NCBI RefSeq assembly: GCF_947172395.1
Contig: NC_069093.1
Span: forward strand, 7,537,561-7,601,560
DNA: 64,000 nucleotides
Source: Bicyclus anynana
Lineage: Eukaryota > Arthropoda > Insecta > Lepidoptera > Nymphalidae
Direction: 5' to 3'
In this document: positions 21,881-32,064 of the stretch, in pieces
Position numbering within the stretch: the stretch's first letter is position 1
Layout: every line of letters begins with the position of its first letter
Translations under genes and position numbers: made by a program
The notes under the pieces: generated by a model
Told to the model about the DNA's origin: nothing
What the model saw: only the letters and a program-made list of their open reading frames with translations
Database searches by the model: none

Positions 21881-21960
21881 TGGCCTAACCCCTCTTAATT
21901 CTGAAAATAGACTCATGCTCAACAGTGAGTCAAAAATGGGCTGCTAATGATGATGAATGA
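21881..21960 (+). mobile_element. SINE-A 3' end
   Basis: GGCCTAACCCCTCTTAATTC, GACTCATGCTCAACAGTGAG and TGCTAATGATGATGAATGAT match the SINE-A 3' end and its TGATGA tail. Confidence 0.7.
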
Positions 21961-22630
21961 TGGTATAAAATTTAAATGTCTACTTCTGATTTCAAACTAA
22001 TTGTTTTTGCCAAGAGCTTATAGATTTTTACTTACAGGTTGAGTATTGCTAATGTTGTTTTTTTCCATAAACCGACCCAATTATAGCAAGAACTCATACT
22101 TGGTGAGTACAACATCTTCTCATTATGCCGCGCTCGTGATTTTTACGGTATTAAAAACAAAGATAAAAAAATTGACTGTTTGTCCCGGGTTTGTCTCTGG
22201 AACGGCTAAACTGATTTTAATGGGACTTGCACGCATTTACCTACGTATGTACGAGATTATACCTACAGTATATCTGTTACGATTGTGTCTTGTTGTATGT
22301 CGTTCAAAATGTATATTCGCAGTGGTTTCCAGATTTAAATGGGCAAACCCCATGTTTCACAACGTCAGTAGGAACAGCGGGCGTACAAAGCACAGAGTCA
22401 GAGGTTTAATCTAGACCGCAGTGAGGCTATAAAAGCGACCTGAATCGATGAGCTATAAATATAAGGTGACCGAGGGTGTCTTTTATAGCATCGTGTAAAT
22501 GTTACCTGCACTATTTACAGTTTATTTATTTGCGACTGATCCATGATTAAAAAATGTAGGCTAGCAGCTCTTTTTATCATAGGTACATAACGTCAGTAGG
22601 TAACAATGTTGCAATAACTCTGTTGATTAT
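21961..22630. other. Unrecognised DNA
   Basis: The longest frame, 122 codons at 22046-22414, has no domain, no GC-rich third positions and an alternative frame on the same strand. I do not call it. Confidence 0.45.
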
Positions 22631-22879
22631 ATTTTTACGTAACATCGTCTTATAATTCGATGAAGCCGGCTGCACGCTCGAAAAAAGATGACGTCATGCG
22701 TCGTTCCCTCGTTCTAGAGTTGCCAACTTTTTTTACAAGAAATAAAGTATATTCTGGTCTATGAAGATTATTAAACAGTACATTTTCTTTCGAAAAATGC
22801 AATAATTCCATCAGTATTTTCTTATGACGTTGTCACGTTCAACTATCGTCAGTAAGCCGACTTTAGAGGCAACCGATTT
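22631..22879 (+). mobile_element. CRE-bearing repeat, copy 3
   Basis: Near-complete copy: ACGTAACATCGTCTTATAAT left, TGACGTCA at 22689-22696, GTTGCCAACTTTTTTTACAA, ATATTCTGGTCTATGAAGAT, and GACGTTGTCACGTTCAACTA then GTAAGCCGACTTTAGAGGCA right. It abuts the TTAA of the next element. Confidence 0.85.
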
Positions 22880-22883
22880 TTAA

Positions 22884-24178
22884 CCGACTTCCAAAAAGGA
22901 GGAGGTTCTACGTTCGGCTGTATGTATGTTTTTCTTTTTTTCTTTTTTTATGTATGTCCAGCGATAATACCGTAATTTATGGACCGATTTTGAAAATTCT
23001 TTTTTCGTTTTGAAGGGTTTGATTAAAGGGTGGTCCCCTTTTTTATGTCAGGATCTTTTTTCGTTACATTGTGTCGTTTTGATCTAACAACAACTTCGCT
23101 AAAAAGCTCAGCAATAGATCACATAGATCGCTTTTTCATGCTGCAGGGACCAACAACATACTTACATAGGGATAAAGATCTACCAAACCTTGTTTGTCAC
23201 CGCATGCGGTAACATAAAGTATTTAGTTTGAATTTAATTGTATGTATGATACTTGTTTTCTCTTTTCAGTTCATTATGTTTAAGCAGTCAGGTTTTTTGT
23301 TATTATAATAATATTTTTTTCTTTAATTTGTAGTCTTGGTTTTGGAAATTAGCAGTAATAATTTTAATAGTTAATTTTCGTGTTAAAAAATTATATATTC
23401 CTTTATTTTTTGAAAACCAAAAATTCTCTTTCTTAACTAGTTGGATAGAGAAGTTTACAGTAACACATGGTCTTTCTTAACTATAATCTGCAGGAATAAT
23501 AGAATTCGCGGAGTGCAATCTGTTACAACAAACAACGTCCCAGCACTGGGAGGTGGTTGTTAGAGAAAACAATGGTACTGAACTTACGTACGTGCAGAAC
23601 TTGGGCTGGAAGTTTTATCTGAAATTGTATATCATATACGTTGTTTTATTGAGTAAGCTTGTTATTTTTCGGTAGATAAACATAATTTTGTCAACACAGT
23701 AGAGGTAGGTACACGGGAAATGTTTGTAGCGATTATTGTAACTATACTAATATTTAAAAATTTTAATAAAAAAAATTCAACCGAAAAAAGTGAAAAATAA
23801 AATCGTATTATGTTCTACCTACTGCTCAGTTTGAAGGCGGTGCTAACACGGTGATGTATTAATTCAAGCCATGATAGAATATCATTAAGATAAAGGTTTT
23901 TCAGATTGTGTTCTTTCATTTCTTGAAACGGCTGTTCATGACTCAAAAGGTTTGTAGCTAGGCGCGGTTTTTAAGATTTTTAAAAGTTCCCCTCGATATC
24001 TCCAGGATCCCATCATCAGATCCTGACATAATTACTATGGGACCAATTGGAAAACAAACCCTTTTAAATAAAAAAAGATTTTTTTAAATCGGTTCAGGCG
24101 TCTGCGAGTAATCGGTGAACATACATAAAAAAAAAAGATTCCGACGAATTGATAACCTCCTCCTTTTTTTGAAGTCGG
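22884..24178. mobile_element. 1.3-kb fold-back TIR element flanked by TTAA
   Basis: The left end is CCGACTTCCAAAAAGGAGGA from 22884 and the right end reads TCCTCCTTTTTTTGAAGTCGG to 24178 in complementary order. TTAA lies on each side (22880-22883, 24179-24182). The inverted repeat extends far inward: 22980-23060 (ACCGATTTTGAAAATTC, AAGGGTTTGATTAAAGGG, GTCAGGATC) pairs imperfectly with 24010-24096. No transposase frame is visible, since the 60-codon frame at 23030-23212 is not domain-like. TTAA flanks fit piggyBac-type targeting, but the termini do not begin CCC, so the class is open. Confidence 0.75.
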
Positions 24179-24239
24179 TTAATCAAGGGGAACTATTTGA
24201 TTGTTTCTTTACATGTTTTGAATATGTTGTGGAAGTAGT

Positions 24240-24358
24240 AAACCAATTTGCAAAACATATTTCACTGTTGGGAAGCTACACTATCCATGAGTGCTGTACG
24301 ATATATTTTATCCCCGTATTTCTACGGGAACGGGAACCATGCGGGTGAAATCTGGGAT
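24240..24358 (-). mobile_element. ACTAGC-type retroposon fragment
   Basis: ACCAATTTGCAAAACATATT, TCACTGTTGGGAAGCTACA and the head remnant GGGAACCATGCGGGTGAAA match the minus-strand copy at 32492-32642. Confidence 0.65.
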
Positions 24359-24641
24359 AATTCTGGGCCAAACAGTGGTACAATCTAAAGCAATTTCAAT
24401 AAATTTCGACAGCTGTTCCTGCAATATTGCTTCATAATTTTCTATAATTAGGAATATTCTCTACTGCTGTATGAAATAACGTCCACCGATTGCCAAATAT
24501 CCAGTCAGGTGACACTTGTCTACTATTGAACTGAATTGATAGATAGGGAATGAATGAATTGCATAATAGTTCCATATTACTCCATGTAAACCGTTGCCTT
24601 AATACGCTCTAGCATTTCATGAAGTAACTATAATAATATTA

Positions 24642-24856
24642 TCATCGTAATCATCATATCAAGCAATGGACGTCCACTGCAGAACAAAGGCCTTTTGTAG
24701 AGACTTCCAAACATCACGATCCTGAGCCGCCTGCATCCAGCGAATCCCTGCAACTCACTTGATGTCGTCAGTCCACCTGGTGGGGGGTCGACAAATAATG
24801 CGCTTTTTTAGTGCGGGGTCGCCATTACAGCACCTTGGGACCCCAACGTCCAACCA
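24642..24856 (-). mobile_element. RTE-like LINE 3' end
   Basis: It has the tail ATCATCATATCA, CAATGGACGTCCACTGCAGA, GGCCTTTTGTAGAGACTTCC, GTCGTCAGTCCACCTGGTGG and GTGCGGGGTCGCCATT, the same ~200-base 3' piece as at 13180. A clean target duplication was not found. Confidence 0.85.
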
Positions 24857-25366
24857 TAATCATATAATAGCGTCAAAAATCTAATTAAAAATCACTATTG
24901 ACTACAAATCTCTTATGTCTATATCATTAGAGTTAAGACGATGGTTCTGCTATGCAGTTGGCTTAGTGGGCTATTAATTTGTTACTGCCGAGTCTTAGTG
25001 ATAATAAACGATGGCTTAACGTATTCTCCGAGTCACAGGGGTGTAAAGTCATCCATTTTCCAACATCTAATGAGAATAATGAATACATAATTGATTTATT
25101 TTGCTAATTTACTCCTCAAAACACCTACGACGTGGCAACCTGCCATGACAGAAAATTTATATATTCACTCCGAAAACAAACATCCTTAGATGTTCAATTG
25201 TAAAACTTTAGAATGTTTAATTGTAATAATTTTAAAATTCATCTGTGGGTGGATAGCGTTAGTTAAAACATCACCGGATTAGATTATAATCTAAGACTTT
25301 ATTTTGTTTACTTTAGTGGGTGAGTTTTCATGTTTTCGATGTTGGTAATTTTTTTTATTTTATTTA
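24857..25366. other. Unrecognised DNA
   Basis: No shared repeat or coding signal is seen. Confidence 0.4.
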
Positions 25367-25755
25367 ATGACTTGGTCGCTAACTATGGGCTTTATTAGAA
25401 GGCTGAAAGTCACCCAGCGGGTGAACTATGCTTGGAGTTTCTCTGCGTGATCGAATCAGGAATGAGGAGATCCGCAGACGAACTAAAGTCACTGACATAG
25501 CTTAGCGAGTCGTGAAGCTGAAATTCCAATGGGCAGGCCATATAGTTGTAAGAGCCGATGGACGTTGGAGTCCCAAGGTGCTGGAATGGCGACCCCGCAC
25601 CGGAAAGCGCAGTGTTGGTCGATCTTCCACTAGGTGGACCGAGGATATCAAGCGGGTTGCAGGGAGTCGATGGATTCTGGCGGCTCGAGACCGTTGTGCT
25701 TGGAGGTCCATGCAAGAGGCCTACGTCCAGCAGTGGACGTCTATCGCCTGATAAG
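25367..25755 (+). pseudogene. RTE-like reverse transcriptase C-terminal remnant
   Basis: The plus strand reads TWSLTMGF at 25370, then SLRDRIRNEEIRRRTKVTDIA after a shift, an in-frame stop (TAG at 25502), then WAGHIVVRADGRW, VLEWRPRTGKRSVGR and TRWTEDIKRVAGSRW. These are the characteristic last 130 or so residues of RTE-clade proteins, beyond the polymerase core. Frameshifts and a stop make it dead. It ends AGTGGACGTCTATCGCCTGA without a clear (ATG)n tail. The large minus-strand frame at 25410-25775 is its antisense shadow. Confidence 0.85.
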
Positions 25756-26267
25756 GTTAGGGCCTTGTTAGGCATTGACTGCTGTCTCTCTTGATGTTAG
25801 GTGACAATGTAATCTGATAGAACCGGGTACCGGAACGCTTAATCGGCGAAAATACGTCTTTTATCAGTAAAGTGGTAACAAGCAACGGCTGAACCTCAAG
25901 ACAATTAGTAACCAAAGTAAAGTAAAAAAGATCTTGACTGATTCTTTGACTAACATTCTCCCAATCAGATTCTCCAATTCGGGAAGTCCTACTCCTCAGC
26001 TAAATAACACCACATTCTAGTACATGTAGGTATAGAAAACATTTGGATTTACTTAAGCTTGAAATCTGAATTCTGATTATGTGAGTGTTACAACATCGCC
26101 TTTCCGAGAAAACTGGCGGCTCGGTTATATTAAATATTCAATAGAATTGTGAACAAAATACATCGCCTGGCCGACACTGTGCGCTCTGCTGCTTTGTGAA
26201 CTTAATATAACACCGCAGTACAACACAATATATCTCTTGGAATAGTATTTTTTTCTACTATAATACT
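25756..26267. other. Unrecognised DNA
   Basis: Nothing recognisable lies between two RTE remnants. The intervening sequence shows no RTE words. Confidence 0.4.
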
Positions 26268-26445
26268 CTGAGCTGGACAATTGGAAATGGGCGGGGCCGT
26301 AGTTCCAAGAGCCGATGGCCTTTGGGAACTACGGTGGAATGGCGACCCCTCATCGGTGCCTAGTGTTGGTCGATCCCCCACTATTTGTGGATCCCACTCT
26401 TGGTGGATCGATGGCATCTAGGTTTCAGGGAGCCGCTTGATGCAG
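26268..26445 (+). pseudogene. Diverged RTE-like C-terminal remnant
   Basis: TGGGCGGGGCCGTAGTTCCA, AGAGCCGATGG, GGAATGGCGACCCC and TGTTGGTCGATCCCCCACTA follow the same order as in 25550-25640 and 38410-38520, with many substitutions and a small internal duplication near 26380 (TTGTGGATCC / TTGGTGGATC). Confidence 0.75.
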
Positions 26446-26610
26446 GCAGATCAAAAATGTGTTCTTTAGAAGTTCCTTATAAGAGGTCTTTGCCAAGTGG
26501 TGAAAACAGCTGATAATGTTGAGATAAGATATTTTATAAGATCTATAATTACAGACAAATAAAACATTTCACTTTGTTATTCAAAAAAAACATTATTATA
26601 AAAACAAAAC

Positions 26611-26841
26611 ACCCGACTGCTTAAGCTATCTATATATAGTTCTGACTGAATTCTTTATGTTGCCTCATGCGGTGACAAATATTGGTATTTCATTCTCTGC
26701 CCGTAAGAAAGTATTATTTGATATGACACCTCATATGTCATAATCCGTCCAGCCGTTTGGGCTGTAGGGTGTGTCAAAGAAACATACATACACACATACA
26801 TACACTCGAAAAACATTACCCTCCTTCTAAAGCAGTCGGGT
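26611..26841. mobile_element. 231-bp TIR element (ACCCGACTGCTT)
   Basis: ACCCGACTGCTT at 26611-26622 is matched by its exact complement ending at 26841. The interior includes TATGTTGCCTCATGCGGTGA, GTCCAGCCGTTTGGGCTGTA and a CATACATACACACATACATA run. It is non-coding and MITE-like. The same GCAGTCGGGT end word recurs alone near 34169 and 53619. Confidence 0.8.
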
Positions 26842-27599
26842 AAAAACTGAAATTTTCACGATATTTATTTTAAAATATTTGGTTGATTGGTTCAGAGAAT
26901 CAGTCTAAAATTTATTTTCGCGATCCAAGTTAAGCGAACCCCATAACGTAGGTAAATAAAACATAATTTAGTCCCACTTCGCTCACGTATAATTTATTTT
27001 ATGTTAATGCGTAGCTTTAGAGACATTACCTCTAGTCCGTCTGATTCACTGCTCGTTACATTCATACACATAATTTGAGAACCACAATAGCATAATAACA
27101 CAATAACAGCGCTACCTAATGGCGTTATTAACCATTTTGCCACCTTATTATACATTACTACGTAAGTTGCCTATACTAGAAAATCTGTGCGTATATTTCT
27201 CGCCAGTTATGTAATATTTAAATCATATCAAAATATATTAAATAATTGAAATGATTATAGGTACATTTAAATGCATATTACAAAGTAATTCTGTAACTAT
27301 GAGTATCTATGTTGTTACCAAATTAGTTTGTAAGTAACAGTTAATTTCTCCAATTGTTTCTTAAATGTGTTAATGAAAACATTTCAATTAATTTAAGATA
27401 ACTACTTATATATCTTCATAGTCTACTTACATTGTGACTGTATTTATCTTTTTCTTAATCTTATTTCATTTATTTTGGTAATTGTGACTGTTTGTATTTT
27501 TTATATTTGCACACTATTAATTTAGTGGAATGTTGTAAAAAACAATAATTCTTGCAAATAAACAATTATTATTATTAATATTATTAGTCTAAACATATA
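26842..27599. other. Unrecognised AT-rich DNA, possible LINE 3' UTR at its right
   Basis: 27400-27590 is T-rich and ends GCAAATAAACAATTATTATT with an (ATT)n tail, as expected for an old LINE 3' UTR, but no protein part supports this. Confidence 0.35.
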
Positions 27600-27924
27600 A
27601 AACTCAAAGTTGACGGACAGACATAGTGATCTAACAACGCACAACCCAAACCACTCGATGGATCGGGCTGAAATCTGGCATGCAGGTAGATGTTATGACA
27701 TATGACATTTTGATCAATTCTACCCCCAAGGGGATAAAATAGGGGATGAAAGTTTGTATGAAACTTTGTCAATTTTGCGGCGATTTGGCTAAAATTTGAA
27801 ATAAAAATAGGTTTTACTCTGAATTAACACATAGGATACTTTTCATCCCGGAAAAATCCATGGTTCCAGCGGGATTTGTGAAAAACTCAATTCCATGCGG
27901 ACGAAGTTGCGAGCGTCCGCTAGT
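27600..27924 (-). mobile_element. ACTAGCGG-headed retroposon, body type 2, long copy
   Basis: The minus head ends at 27924, then TTTTTCACAAATCCCGCTGG, ACCATGGATTTTTCCGGGAT, AACCTATTTTTATTTC-type body, and a distal part with CCAGATTTCAGCCC and GTTGTTAGATCACTATG. It preserves more of the 3' half than most copies here. Confidence 0.75.
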
Positions 27925-28230
27925 AAAATATAATGTCTAATAAAATAATTATCAAAATATGACCAACTATGACTCCGTCAAAAGTTACGTGTGTTCATAC
28001 ATAAATAAAAAAAATGGGCGTCAAATTGATATATTTATCGATTGAAAATGGCGTAACAATCAAGCAAAACGTTGATACCTATTTCATTTATCTTTTATAA
28101 GTTGTACAAATTGTTTTACCATTTTTTACCGATTCTATACGCTGTGGAATCTTTAGCTTCAGGATTCGGACGTCAGATCGACCCAAATAAATCCTTATTG
28201 AGTTTTCCTTTGAAAATATTTTACGTAGTA

Positions 28231-28420
28231 TACTGTTGGCGATATTACACCCCCATGCCTTGGAAGGCACGTTAAGCCGTCGATCCTTCGCCTGATCTCA
28301 TTCCAGTCATGCCGCATTACAGTTACTAGTAGAGAGCACACTATAAAATCTCTTGAGTAATTGGCTAAACCCAGTAAGATTAGATGCCGTGGCCGAAATT
28401 CTATCTAGAGAACATTTCTT
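28231..28420 (+). mobile_element. Retroposon fragment, same family as 20353
   Basis: TGTTGGCGATATTACACCCC, CATGCCTTGGAAGGCACGTT, AAGCCGTCGATCCTTCGCCT, CATTCCAGTCATGCCG and ATGCCGTGGCCGAAATTCTA follow the order of the copy at 20353-20604. The poly(A) is lost. Confidence 0.65.
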
Positions 28421-28606
28421 TTCATAGGTAGAGATTGTGTTTGTTCACTGAGTTTCAGTGCTAGTTAATTAGGCCATTTCCATTCCCTCTCCTTATTAGA
28501 AAGCAGCGCTGGCCCTAGTTGTTACCATTAAACTTTCATTGTAATCAATAATTAAACCGAGAAGGGAAATTTATGCCAACATTCCGCTAATTCAATAACA
28601 CGGTTT

Positions 28607-28845
28607 TATTAGCTTCACTTGTAACTATGTAGTGTAAGAAAATCTTGGAATCTTAATTTGACTCAATTTCCGGTCTTCGTCCCAAGATGGCGGACTGGCT
28701 GTTTGAAATCCACCCCCATAATATCAAATGAAAGGGGTTGCTGTCAGGAATAAGAAAAAAATAGTCACAATCCAATACGGCGGACGTCCAAGATGGCGGA
28801 CAAGCTATTTGAAATGCACCCCCATGATATGGGTATCAAGAGTGT
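28607..28845 (+). repeat. Interspersed repeat with internal duplication
   Basis: ATTAGCTTCACTTGTAACTA starts a block also present at 41064. Inside, AAGATGGCGGAC...CTGTTTGAAATCCACCCCCA (from 28684) is repeated as AAGATGGCGGACAAGCTATT from 28791, about 107 bases apart. It is non-coding and the family is unknown. Confidence 0.65.
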
Positions 28846-28882
28846 TTTTTAGTTTTTTAAACTATTCATGTTATTATTTTTA

Positions 28883-29052
28883 ACTAGCGGACGTCCGCAA
28901 CTTCGTCCGCGTGGAAATCATTGTAAAGTTTCAAGCCCTATTTCACCACTTTAGAGGTGGTTTAGAGGTTTAATATTTCGTTTTTTTTTATGATTTATGA
29001 ACAAATTTTTCAAACTAAACTTTAAAAATGAAGACTTTCCATACAAACTTTC
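28883..29052 (+). mobile_element. ACTAGCGG-headed element, body type 5, truncated
   Basis: ACTAGCGGACGTCCGCAACT, GTTTCAAGCCCTATTTCACC, TTATGATTTATGAACAAA and CATACAAACTTTCAAC match the inverse of 13769-14014. Confidence 0.8.
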
Positions 29053-29680
29053 AACTATGACTTTTAACTATGACATAGATCCAGAAAGAGAATAAGTAAG
29101 GGTGTCTGAAAATCCAACAGATGTCGATACAAGTATTTTATTCCGAAAAAAAAAACAGGATTCTACAAAACTGAAGTGCCTACTAAAGCTCGCTCCGTAG
29201 CGTGTTGTTAAAACACGCACTTGTAAACTTTTCCAAAAGGGTCGAGACAAACACGTCCTCGTATATCTGCCGGGATTCTCGTGCGGGGTTTTGTAAAAGA
29301 ACGGCCCGAAATCCTGATTAAACCTTTAGAGCCTGAGAAAAATAAATACCATTCTCATTGGTTAGTCCAATGTGTAGGCGAATATGTATAAAAGCCTGGA
29401 ATACTAACTTGCAAATCAGTATTGGCAAATGCGAACATGAACGAGGGTTGTGTAACTCCTACTTGTAACATCTGATTGGAAAATTGCCAGGAATTTTATA
29501 GACGCAAAAAATTTGTCTACTTATTACGTGGTCTGGACTTCGGTCAACTAGTTAAATTTTGTTCTAGAAAGGACATTTATAACATTTCAGTTTAATATCT
29601 GCCTAATATTTTAAATTTCATTTATATAAAGTTTACGTACTTTACGTAAATATAGTATTTGATATACCTAAGTGCGGTAA
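29053..29680. other. Unrecognised DNA
   Basis: A 60-codon minus frame at 29068-29250 has no domain. Nothing else is seen. Confidence 0.4.
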
Positions 29681-29685
29681 GTTGA

Positions 29686-29905
29686 AAAGTCAAAGTCAAA
29701 GTCAAAATTCATTTATTTCAATTACGCTTAGTTTACAAGCACTTTCGAAAGGTCAAGATTATGTCATAATTTAATTTAATCTAATGGTGGTAATAATAGT
29801 CGAAAACTTAAAACTAAAGTTACGAGGGTTCCAAACGCGCCTGGGTCCGAGAAGAGCCCACAATCAACTCAGCCAAGGTTTTTTTTGTTTACCACCATTT
29901 TATAA
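29686..29905 (-). mobile_element. LINE 3' end in antisense
   Basis: AAGTCAAAGTCAAAGTCAAA and ATTCATTTATTTCAATTA form the antisense of the GACTTT-repeat tail typical of a widespread insect LINE 3' end. GTTACGAGGGTTCCAAACGC and TCAGCCAAGG are its adjacent 3' UTR. The 66-codon plus frame here is an artefact. Confidence 0.55.
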
Positions 29906-29979
29906 AAAAGCTGAGGCGAGACCTAGAAAGAAAGTAGAGACTGCGCCGCACGTATGTCATACGACGTTTTATAATATAC

Positions 29980-30075
29980 TCTAGCGGACCCTGTCAAGCT
30001 TCGCTTTGACCTATGTGCACTTCTTCCCTATCCCTACCCTACCCCTACGCTACCCCTACCCTATTCCTACATAAT
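29980..30075 (+). mobile_element. CTAGCGG head plus short CCCTA array
   Basis: CTCTAGCGGACCCTGTCAAG, GCTTCGCTTTGACC and GTGCACTTCTTCCCTATCCC run into CCCTACCCTACCCCTACGC. The head differs from the standard one (CCTGTCAAGCTTCGCTTTGAC), yet the array type is the same. Confidence 0.65.
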
Positions 30076-30522
30076 ATGTATGCTTGTTTTCCATGATGAA
30101 GTTTTGATACTCTTTGTAAGTCGGTCGATTTTTCGGGTATAAGGCTTATAGTCTTTGAGCTTCTGGCGGTGTCGAATTTATAAATTCGTCACTACTTGAC
30201 ATATTCAAATAAAAACAATATAGCGAAAAGAAAAAGCACGCGAAATAATTTTTACTTTTTCACAAATTAGCGAAGCGCGTGTACTAGCGCTTTTTTAAAC
30301 CAAAGAAAAAAACCGGCCAGTATTACTATTAAAGTAAATTAATATTTTCGTGTTTTTGTTACTGAGAAACTGGGTCATTCCATGACTCCATAGAATATTA
30401 ACTGAGCTTTTCTTTGTTCTAAGATATTTTGAGTAAAAAATGTCAGCTGGGAGTTGGGAAGCACGTTATGCTGCCGTTCCCTGTCATTATCCTTAAAATG
30501 TAGTTACCGATATTTAATAATA
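30076..30522. other. Unrecognised DNA
   Basis: It may include tail sequence of the preceding element (GTATAAGGCTTATAGTC at about 30140). No gene is seen. Confidence 0.35.
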
Positions 30523-30709
30523 GGGGTTAAAGTATGAAATTGCCGTTTTATTGCAATAGGTTTTTTGAATTGACATAGAATCTTCATGGTTTGAGGTTTT
30601 CGAATGAAACTTTTTTCAAATGGTTTCTATGATGTTCTTTTTTTAAAAAATGTGAAACATTTGAATATCGGCTTTTAATTGTTTTTGTTATTCAATTTAG
30701 ACAAGAAAG

Positions 30710-31062
30710 ATGGATACTGCGAAAATTCGAGTGATTTTTGAATACGAGTTCCGACGCGGAACTAACGCGGCAGAAACAGCCCGTAATATCAATGCTGCGT
30801 TTGGAGAGGGGTCTACTAATGAACACACCATGCGATTTTGGTTTAAACGCTTTCGTGATGGAAATTTCGACTTAAAGAATGAGCCACGAGGAAGACCGCC
30901 CACACAGGTGAATAACGATGAATTAAGAGAGATAGTGGAAGCCGATCCTAGTCAAACTACCCAGGAATTAGCGGCATGGTTTAACGTTACCTTACCCACA
31001 ATATTGACTCACTTGCGTCAAATCAATAAAATAAAAAAATACGAAAATGGGTGCCTCATGAG
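30710..31062 (+). pseudogene. mariner transposase N-terminal remnant
   Basis: The frame from ATG 30710 reads KIRVIFEYEFRRGTNAAETA, then FWFKRFRDGNFDL, GRPPTQVNNDEL, the two helix-turn-helix DNA-binding modules at the start of mariner transposases (about residues 1-100). The mariner signature WVPHE is present at 31048-31062 but one frame off, so a single-base loss lies just before it. Sequence then switches abruptly to an unrelated repeat at 31063: the whole DD34D catalytic domain is missing. GGGGTTAAAGTATGAAATTG from 30524, preceded by TA, is a possible 5' TIR (inference). The remnant cannot transpose, and whether a DNA-binding peptide is made is unknown. Confidence 0.88.
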
Positions 31063-31130
31063 AAGCGTGGTGGCTCTGAGCTCCACATCTCCTTACATAT
31101 AGGAGAGGCCTGGCCCAGTGGTGGGCTGTT
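31063..31130 (+). mobile_element. Fragment of the GCGTGGTGG retroposon family
   Basis: GAAGCGTGGTGGCTCTGAGC, ACATATAGGAGAGGCCTGGC and CCAGTGGTGGGCTGTTAAAA match the scraps at 11178 and 44208. It joins the mariner remnant without a spacer. Confidence 0.6.
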
Positions 31131-31216
31131 AAAATAGTTGGGTTATGGTAATTCTATCGTATTCGTTAAGTAACGAATAGTAAGATTTGTATGAAATGTA
31201 GATTAGATCTATATCT

Positions 31217-31719
31217 TATGACGCCGCGCGGTTTCACCCGCGTGGTTCCTGTTCCCATTGGAATACGGGGATAATATAGCCTATAGCCTTCCTCGATAAA
31301 TGGGCTATCTAACACTGAAAGAATTTTTCAAATCGGACCAGTAGTTCCTGAGATTAGCGCGTTCAACCAAACAAAGAAACATACTCTTCAGCTTTATAAT
31401 TATTTTTTTTTATTCTCTTTTAAAGAGCTTGTCACTGAAGTGACTATGTAACTCTCGTAATGCTACTTAAGCTAAAATATTCATTAACTAAAACTATCTT
31501 AAGACTAAATAATATTATCTACGTTTATCTAAATAATCTTTCACTATTTTGTACAAAAATCTTGCGTTTTTGCTGGCAGGGCTTCCTTAAACAACATTTA
31601 TCACAGCAAACTCTTTAAACTGTACTTCGCTTCGGACACATTCCACTAAGATATGGTAAACTCGGACACATTGCAGCCTGGGCAGTTTGGTGAAGGAGCT
31701 TTATAATATTAGTATAGAT
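31217..31719 (+). mobile_element. ACTAGCTGACGCCG retroposon interrupted by a LINE
   Basis: The head TATGACGCCGCGCGGTTTCA runs to CTTCAGCTTTATAAT at 31400. After a 296-bp insertion, the tail resumes AGCTTTATAATATTAGTATA at 31697-31719. Removing the insertion restores the usual family length. Confidence 0.9.
31401..31696 (-). pseudogene. Jockey-like LINE 3' end, 5'-truncated, with 11-bp target duplication
   Basis: AGCTTTATAAT at 31390-31400 and 31697-31707 flanks the insert. The left edge is T-rich (antisense poly(A)). On the minus strand the protein end is readable across frameshifts: CPGCNVSE and YHILVEC words (a zinc-knuckle-like C..C...H....C motif typical of LINE C-termini), then SKNARFLYKIVKDYLDKRR and a stop. 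Length and ending fit the final ~70 residues plus 3' UTR of a Jockey-type ORF2. The clade is inferred from memory. Confidence 0.8.
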
Positions 31720-31762
31720 TCGTCAAGTAACGAATAAGATATAAATCTAATCTATATTTCAT

Positions 31763-32064
31763 CCTCCTTATCAACCCATATTCGGCTCACTGCTGAGCTC
31801 GAGTCTCCTCTCAGAATGAGAGGGTTTAGGCCAATAGTCCACCACGCTGGCCCATTGCGGATTGGCAGACTTCACACACGCAGAATTAAGAAAATTCTCT
31901 GATATGCGTATGCAGGTTTCCTCACAATGTTTTCCTTCACCGTTTGAGACACGTGATATTTAATTTCTTAAAATGCACACAACTGAAAAGTTGGAGGTGC
32001 ATGCCCCGGACCGGATTCGAACCCACACCCTCCGGAATCGGAGGCAGAGGTCATATCCACTGGG
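31763..32064 (-). mobile_element. SINE-A with target duplication
   Basis: A minus-strand copy with intact B box (GGATTCGAACCC) and the head ending GGGCTAT. TATATTTCAT flanks it (within 31752-31762 and 32065-32075). The copy lacks the first few head bases (GCCGTG). Confidence 0.92.

Noticed and set aside
22046..22414. 122-codon open frame
   Set aside because: No recognisable domain, AT-rich codons, a competing frame on the same strand, and no splice or promoter context. Such lengths are expected by chance in 64 kb.
25410..25775. 121-codon minus frame
   Set aside because: Antisense of the RTE protein remnant on the plus strand.
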